Assembly: GCF_003590095.1 (NCBI RefSeq)
Contig: NC_039479.1
Coordinates: forward strand, 3,286,001-3,350,000
Direction: 5' to 3'
DNA: 64,000 nt
DNA from: Trichoplusia ni
Taxonomy: Eukaryota > Arthropoda > Insecta > Lepidoptera > Noctuidae
In this document: one piece after another, positions 59,754 through 64,000 of the stretch
How the letters are laid out: every line of letters starts with the position of its first letter
Numbering within the stretch: position 1 is the stretch's first letter
Translations under genes and position numbers: made by a program
Notes under the pieces: model-generated
Database searches by the model: none
Told to the model about the DNA's origin: nothing
Seen by the model: only the letters and a program-made list of their open reading frames with translations

Positions 59754-62700
59754 GTCAGTTTATAAAGAAGACAATATTTTTCCGTATCGACAAAACGTTT
59801 CGTAACTAACGGTGTTATTTTCTAGTCACCTAGGGATTAAGGAACCCAAAAAAAAACAATAAAATACAAGTAGGAAACTAGAACTTGAGCACAATTGAGG
59901 CATAGTCATAGTTTTCTTATCAGGAGTGGTATCACCGTATCGGATCACGTCTGACGTCGATAACACTTATGATTTACTCACTGTTTTGACGTTAAATACG
60001 TCTCATAAAAACAAGTATCCCTTTTTATTAGACGAAAGTTTCGAGTAGCTGTTTTGTTTTCTTTGGTCTTAAATATAAAGCAAGAAATTCAGATCAGAAT
60101 AGTGCGTCTAGTTTTCATGATCTAGATTTACTTCTTGGCTATGATCAAAACTTTTCCATTGTGTAAATACAGTAGTGCGTACAATGGTAAGAGCAATCGC
60201 ATAGTACCGTTTGTACATATCGTGTTTATGTTTATTTATTTTGTAAATGGCTGCGTCTAGAGCCGATCGGACGGCACACGCGGCCCGTTATTGACCGGTT
60301 CGGCTCGCCCCTAGTTCCTTGTCCGCTTCCTATCACTGATCTACTCCCAGTACCTGAACCACGTAATTAGGCCTTAGCGAACGGTGCTAACGAAAGAACC
60401 GTGTCGAGGCCAGAATACAACCAGATGCTAACGTTACCACTGCAGTACGCTGTACGACAGCCCCGCGATGTGGGCTAATCGATCTTATCCGACACAACCA
60501 ATGGCTAGTACCACTCGATGCTGATGAATGACACGCCGTCATTATCGTCTATAACAAATTGCACGCGGGAACATACAAGTATATCGACTTATTTCCAGTT
60601 GCAATAACATAAATCGATTTCTTATTCGATACAAACTAACGTTTTACGATGTCGGATCGAATCTCCGCGAGGGACCAGTTTTGTAAAGTATATTTTTGCA
60701 ACTTAAACTTCTTGTTAACCATAAACCTGTTTATCGAGATTAGGATTTCGAAATACTCAGATATCATTATGGACGCCATCTCGTTTAGGATTTGGACTTA
60801 TGCCAATTTTTTGCCTGGGATGTAAATAAAACAAGCAATATTGGCGCCGTGGTGCCGCCAATCGTACCGGCAACATTATACACGCATCTAGGATTTTATC
60901 TGGAATTAGGTTGCGCCATTTACTTTTCTTACTGCTAATGTTTGATTTATATCGGTGAGACGTTTGCTTCTTATTGGTAGGTGGATGCGGGCGACTAACG
61001 TTAGGCGGTATGACTAAATGTTAGAAAGTTAGTTACCTGTCTAGTACTATGACTTGAAGCCACAAGTGGCAGGAAGGACATTTGTATGCCAGGGAATGCA
61101 CTCGCTTTAATGAATGACTGACATTAGACCGCACAGTAACGACCTCCTGGAATGCGTGGGACGATACCCGGAGAATTACAATTCCGTTCACAGATCACTG
61201 TCTACTTGAACTTTTTTAACTAACAAAGGATTATGTAATCTTAGATCAAAGCTTACAGTGATGACTTTGTACTCCTAGAAGAACTATTATTTTCTATTGT
61301 ATTGTACTGCATCAGTTGTGATTAACTATTACGAAACCAAAACGTAATGTTAATATAAGCTCTTGAGTAAGTATATTAAACAACAGATTGATCAGTAAAC
61401 AAAGCTTGTTCCGAAGCAGCCTGATTTAATTCAAAAGTCCTTCGCCATTGATCTAACTTGATCTCCTTTGCATGTCCTTTCTCGCTTCCTCACAATGTTA
61501 TTTCAATGCAAAAGAAAAGGATGTAGACATAATTTCGTGATTTGAACCGGGTCGCGTTAAGTGAGATTCTGTATCGGGTTTGGTCGCGCGGCACCTGTCA
61601 ACGTTCATTGGCCCTGCGCTTGCGCTGGCGGCGCGTGCACGACTGATTTCTTTTTAGTTTTACCGTTTGGTCATTATTTTTGCATGGTATCTGTCTCGCA
61701 ATTTTCCCAAAATGGTATATTATGTTGCCGGCTAAATTAATAATTAATTTCAAAGAGGAAAAGATACTGTTACTTAATTACTTATTTTCCTTACACCTTA
61801 GAATTGTGTAGAAGATTAGCTTGTTTTGTTAAATTAGTCATGCTATAGATGTCGAAATTCTAGATCCGGCAACGTTTATAATGTGATCAAAGTTTCCGAA
61901 TCTTCTACGATTGTATTGGCCCGATGCAATAACTGGGTCTCGTAATGCCGATTGGAAATCTAGGTGTTACCGTGTTTGTGGTACAAAGTAAATAAAACGA
62001 CACTGGGGCAAAACAATCATGCTTCTGTCTCATTTTTACTTTTTGTTGTGACACTGATCTCTCTATTTCGAGACTTCATTAAATTTTCTTCGTTTCTTCG
62101 TCTTTTTAAGTGTGGTCACTTATTCCCATATGTAAATATTACCTGCGATAAAAAAAAATGGAATTAAAAAGCAGTCACAACGTTATAAATCCTTCATTAA
62201 ACATGTAATCTAGGCATGTAACATTACCTGCCTTACCTACTTAGTAAATGTTTCTCACGTTAGTGTAATCGGAGTATCCTGGGCCGTAAATGTCATAATG
62301 TATGATACAACAGATTAACTCATCAGCACATTGCAGTCGCCCCGTGGCCGCGTGGCGCCGCGGTGCGCCGTTGCTTCATTTCGCTGATATGACATAAATG
62401 TTCAGTATGCCTACAAGGTTCTCGGAGAAGAACGTTAAATTATGATTCCAAGTATTTTATGCTCTGCTCAAGGTTTAATTTTGTCGCTTTAACGTAGTGT
62501 AGTCCCAATCCACAGTGGAATAGGTTCATGTTTATTGATTTGTGAAGTTCTTCACAAAGTTCATACGTACAAGTGACAGCATTGTTATAATTACAGAGTA
62601 TTTATAAGTAGAGCATACCTTTTAGTAGTATGAGTAAGTTGCAAGAAGCCGTGTGATCATCAGTAGGGATTTTTCCTCGTGTAGGAATTTATCGGTGTAT

Positions 62701-64000
62701 GTTTCGTATTGCAAAATATCCGCTCGCAGTAAGCCTACGGAAATAACTCATTTTGTAATGTTTATCTTTGGAGTAATTTTTTGTCGTAGGTATTTGAAAT
62801 AGTGCCAATACATATAAACATTGTTACAAACATTTTAATGTTAACCAGACGGTCAAGATTCCCCTCATAATTATTAATTACATCCCGTGATAAAACATTA
62901 TAAAATTGTACAAAACTTATATAATATTTAGAAGTCGTTTGTATGTGTTCAGTAATTACAATAGAAAAACCGAGAAAACGAGCTAATATTTTTTCTCAAA
63001 TACAAAAGCCTGTTAGCCGAAAGCAAATTAATAATAGTTAAATAAACGGCCGTGAAACCATTTGAGTAAATTGTAAAATAAATTGAATAGGCAGTTGCCT
63101 TCTACATATCGGTTATACGAAGATGAAGATATAGCTGAGCGTCGATAGTTTGTAATGACAGACATTGTTTGGTAATCGCTTTATTTAGTTGAAGACGAAA
63201 AAAGTCCTATTCTCTTTGGTACTGCGGCAATTATTGTACGAAATCGGTTTAGTGATTCAAATAGCGAAATAATTGATTTGAGTGGTGTCTAAATTGACGT
63301 TTTAAAGTAACCAGCTCTTCGTCTTAGGTTAATTAATTTTGAGAAACTACTGTCCTGTTCACGCTTAAGACCAGTGTATAGTAGGCCCTGCTTCAAGTTA
63401 CTTTCTGCCGCACCTGAGAAAACCCGTTGACACAAGGATCGTTCAAATGTCAAAAATGCTTGTGAAAAAGTTTTTTTTTGCACCTAATATAATGATTGTG
63501 ATAATCAAATAGTCAGACGCTTGTGATATGACCGGTTTGCCGATGGGAACCTGCGATGGGCCATTGTTGCGCAAGAATCGAATCGTCTCATTAGTGGGCC
63601 GGCTCGAGGAAAGTGAAATCAACCGGCGATCAGTGAAAGTCTCAATGACAGTTATCTAATTTTGATAGGAGCATGTTGGTGGTTGTGACGTGGGGTCCCA
63701 CGTGGTCCCGTGTGACATGTGGTGGTGGTTGGTGTTCTGTGGTCACAGACAGGTTTCGTGCGTAGGATTCGCAACGCAGAGGGTTCCGTACAGATACACA
63801 ACGATACCATAAGCAAATCTGTTGAGTCCACCGACAAATGTAAGAATCCCTGATAAACGTCGATATTTATTTTTAGTTGTTGTTGCTATGTAGTTGTTTT
63901 AAATGAAGATGTCAAAATGTAAATCTGGAATCGTAAATATAATTATTTATCTAATAGCTTATCTTAAAGCCATACAAAAAAAAACATGAGCAGTAATGAC
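59754..64000 (+). other. Fer intron 2 (to window end), possible regulatory islands
   Basis: No further Fer exon was found. GC-richer, low-repeat islands stand out at about 60240-60540, 61545-61650 and 62335-62390 (CGTGGCCGCGTGGCGCCGCG), and around 63530-63720 (GTGGGTCCCACGTGG type). They could be intronic enhancers. No ORF or RNA gene is supported. Confidence 0.35.

Overview
This is a eukaryotic, almost certainly lepidopteran (moth or butterfly) genomic window. It is AT-rich, with GC-rich coding exons, GT-AG introns and multi-exon genes whose encoded proteins resemble insect orthologues. It also holds repeat types that I know from Lepidoptera: a short element bounded by CAACCGACTTC and its inverse, a CCCGCGACTTCGTCCGCG-type repeat, and SINE-like repeats with tRNA-like boxes. 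No prokaryotic operons, CRISPR arrays or viral genes were seen. Species was not determined.

Layout from left to right. (1) 255-1582 (+): the last three coding exons of a TRIC intracellular cation channel (TMEM38 family). (2) 3270-3341 (-): a tRNA-Pro(CGG). (3) About 5241-21435 (+): UDP-glucose 4-epimerase (GALE), with a GC-rich leader exon, an 11-kb first intron full of mobile elements, and seven coding exons. (4) 21781-23700 (-): a METTL4-like adenine-N6 methyltransferase in five exons, converging on GALE and diverging from Disabled. (5) 24534 to about 43995 (+): Disabled (Dab), an endocytic and signalling adaptor with a PTB domain, DPF motifs and proline-rich segments. It has several candidate first exons, one of which would give a PTB-less protein. 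(6) 44138-44862 (+): a small bZIP protein immediately behind Dab. (7) 47842-54186 (-): eIF4B in 14 exons, complete. (8) 57568 to beyond the right edge (+): the first two coding exons of a Fer/Fps-type F-BAR tyrosine kinase.

The genes are unrelated housekeeping and signalling genes in ordinary metazoan arrangement: convergent GALE/METTL4, divergent METTL4/Dab, and probably divergent eIF4B/Fer separated by 3.4 kb.

The most unusual non-genic content is in the first intron of GALE. At 8281-10266 lies a 1,986-bp element with apparently perfect 190-bp terminal inverted repeats, no transposase, and about 14 copies in both orientations of a 13-mer close to TTTCATYGCCGTG. The same intron holds a 1,507-bp hAT-like element (8-bp target duplication GTTGTAAC) and a 144-bp foldback with perfect 27-bp arms. 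A second hAT element with a decayed transposase fragment and target duplication AAATGGCA sits in a Dab intron (34064-35646). All gene boundaries come from reading splice sites, phases and protein families by eye; no alignment or transcript data were available.
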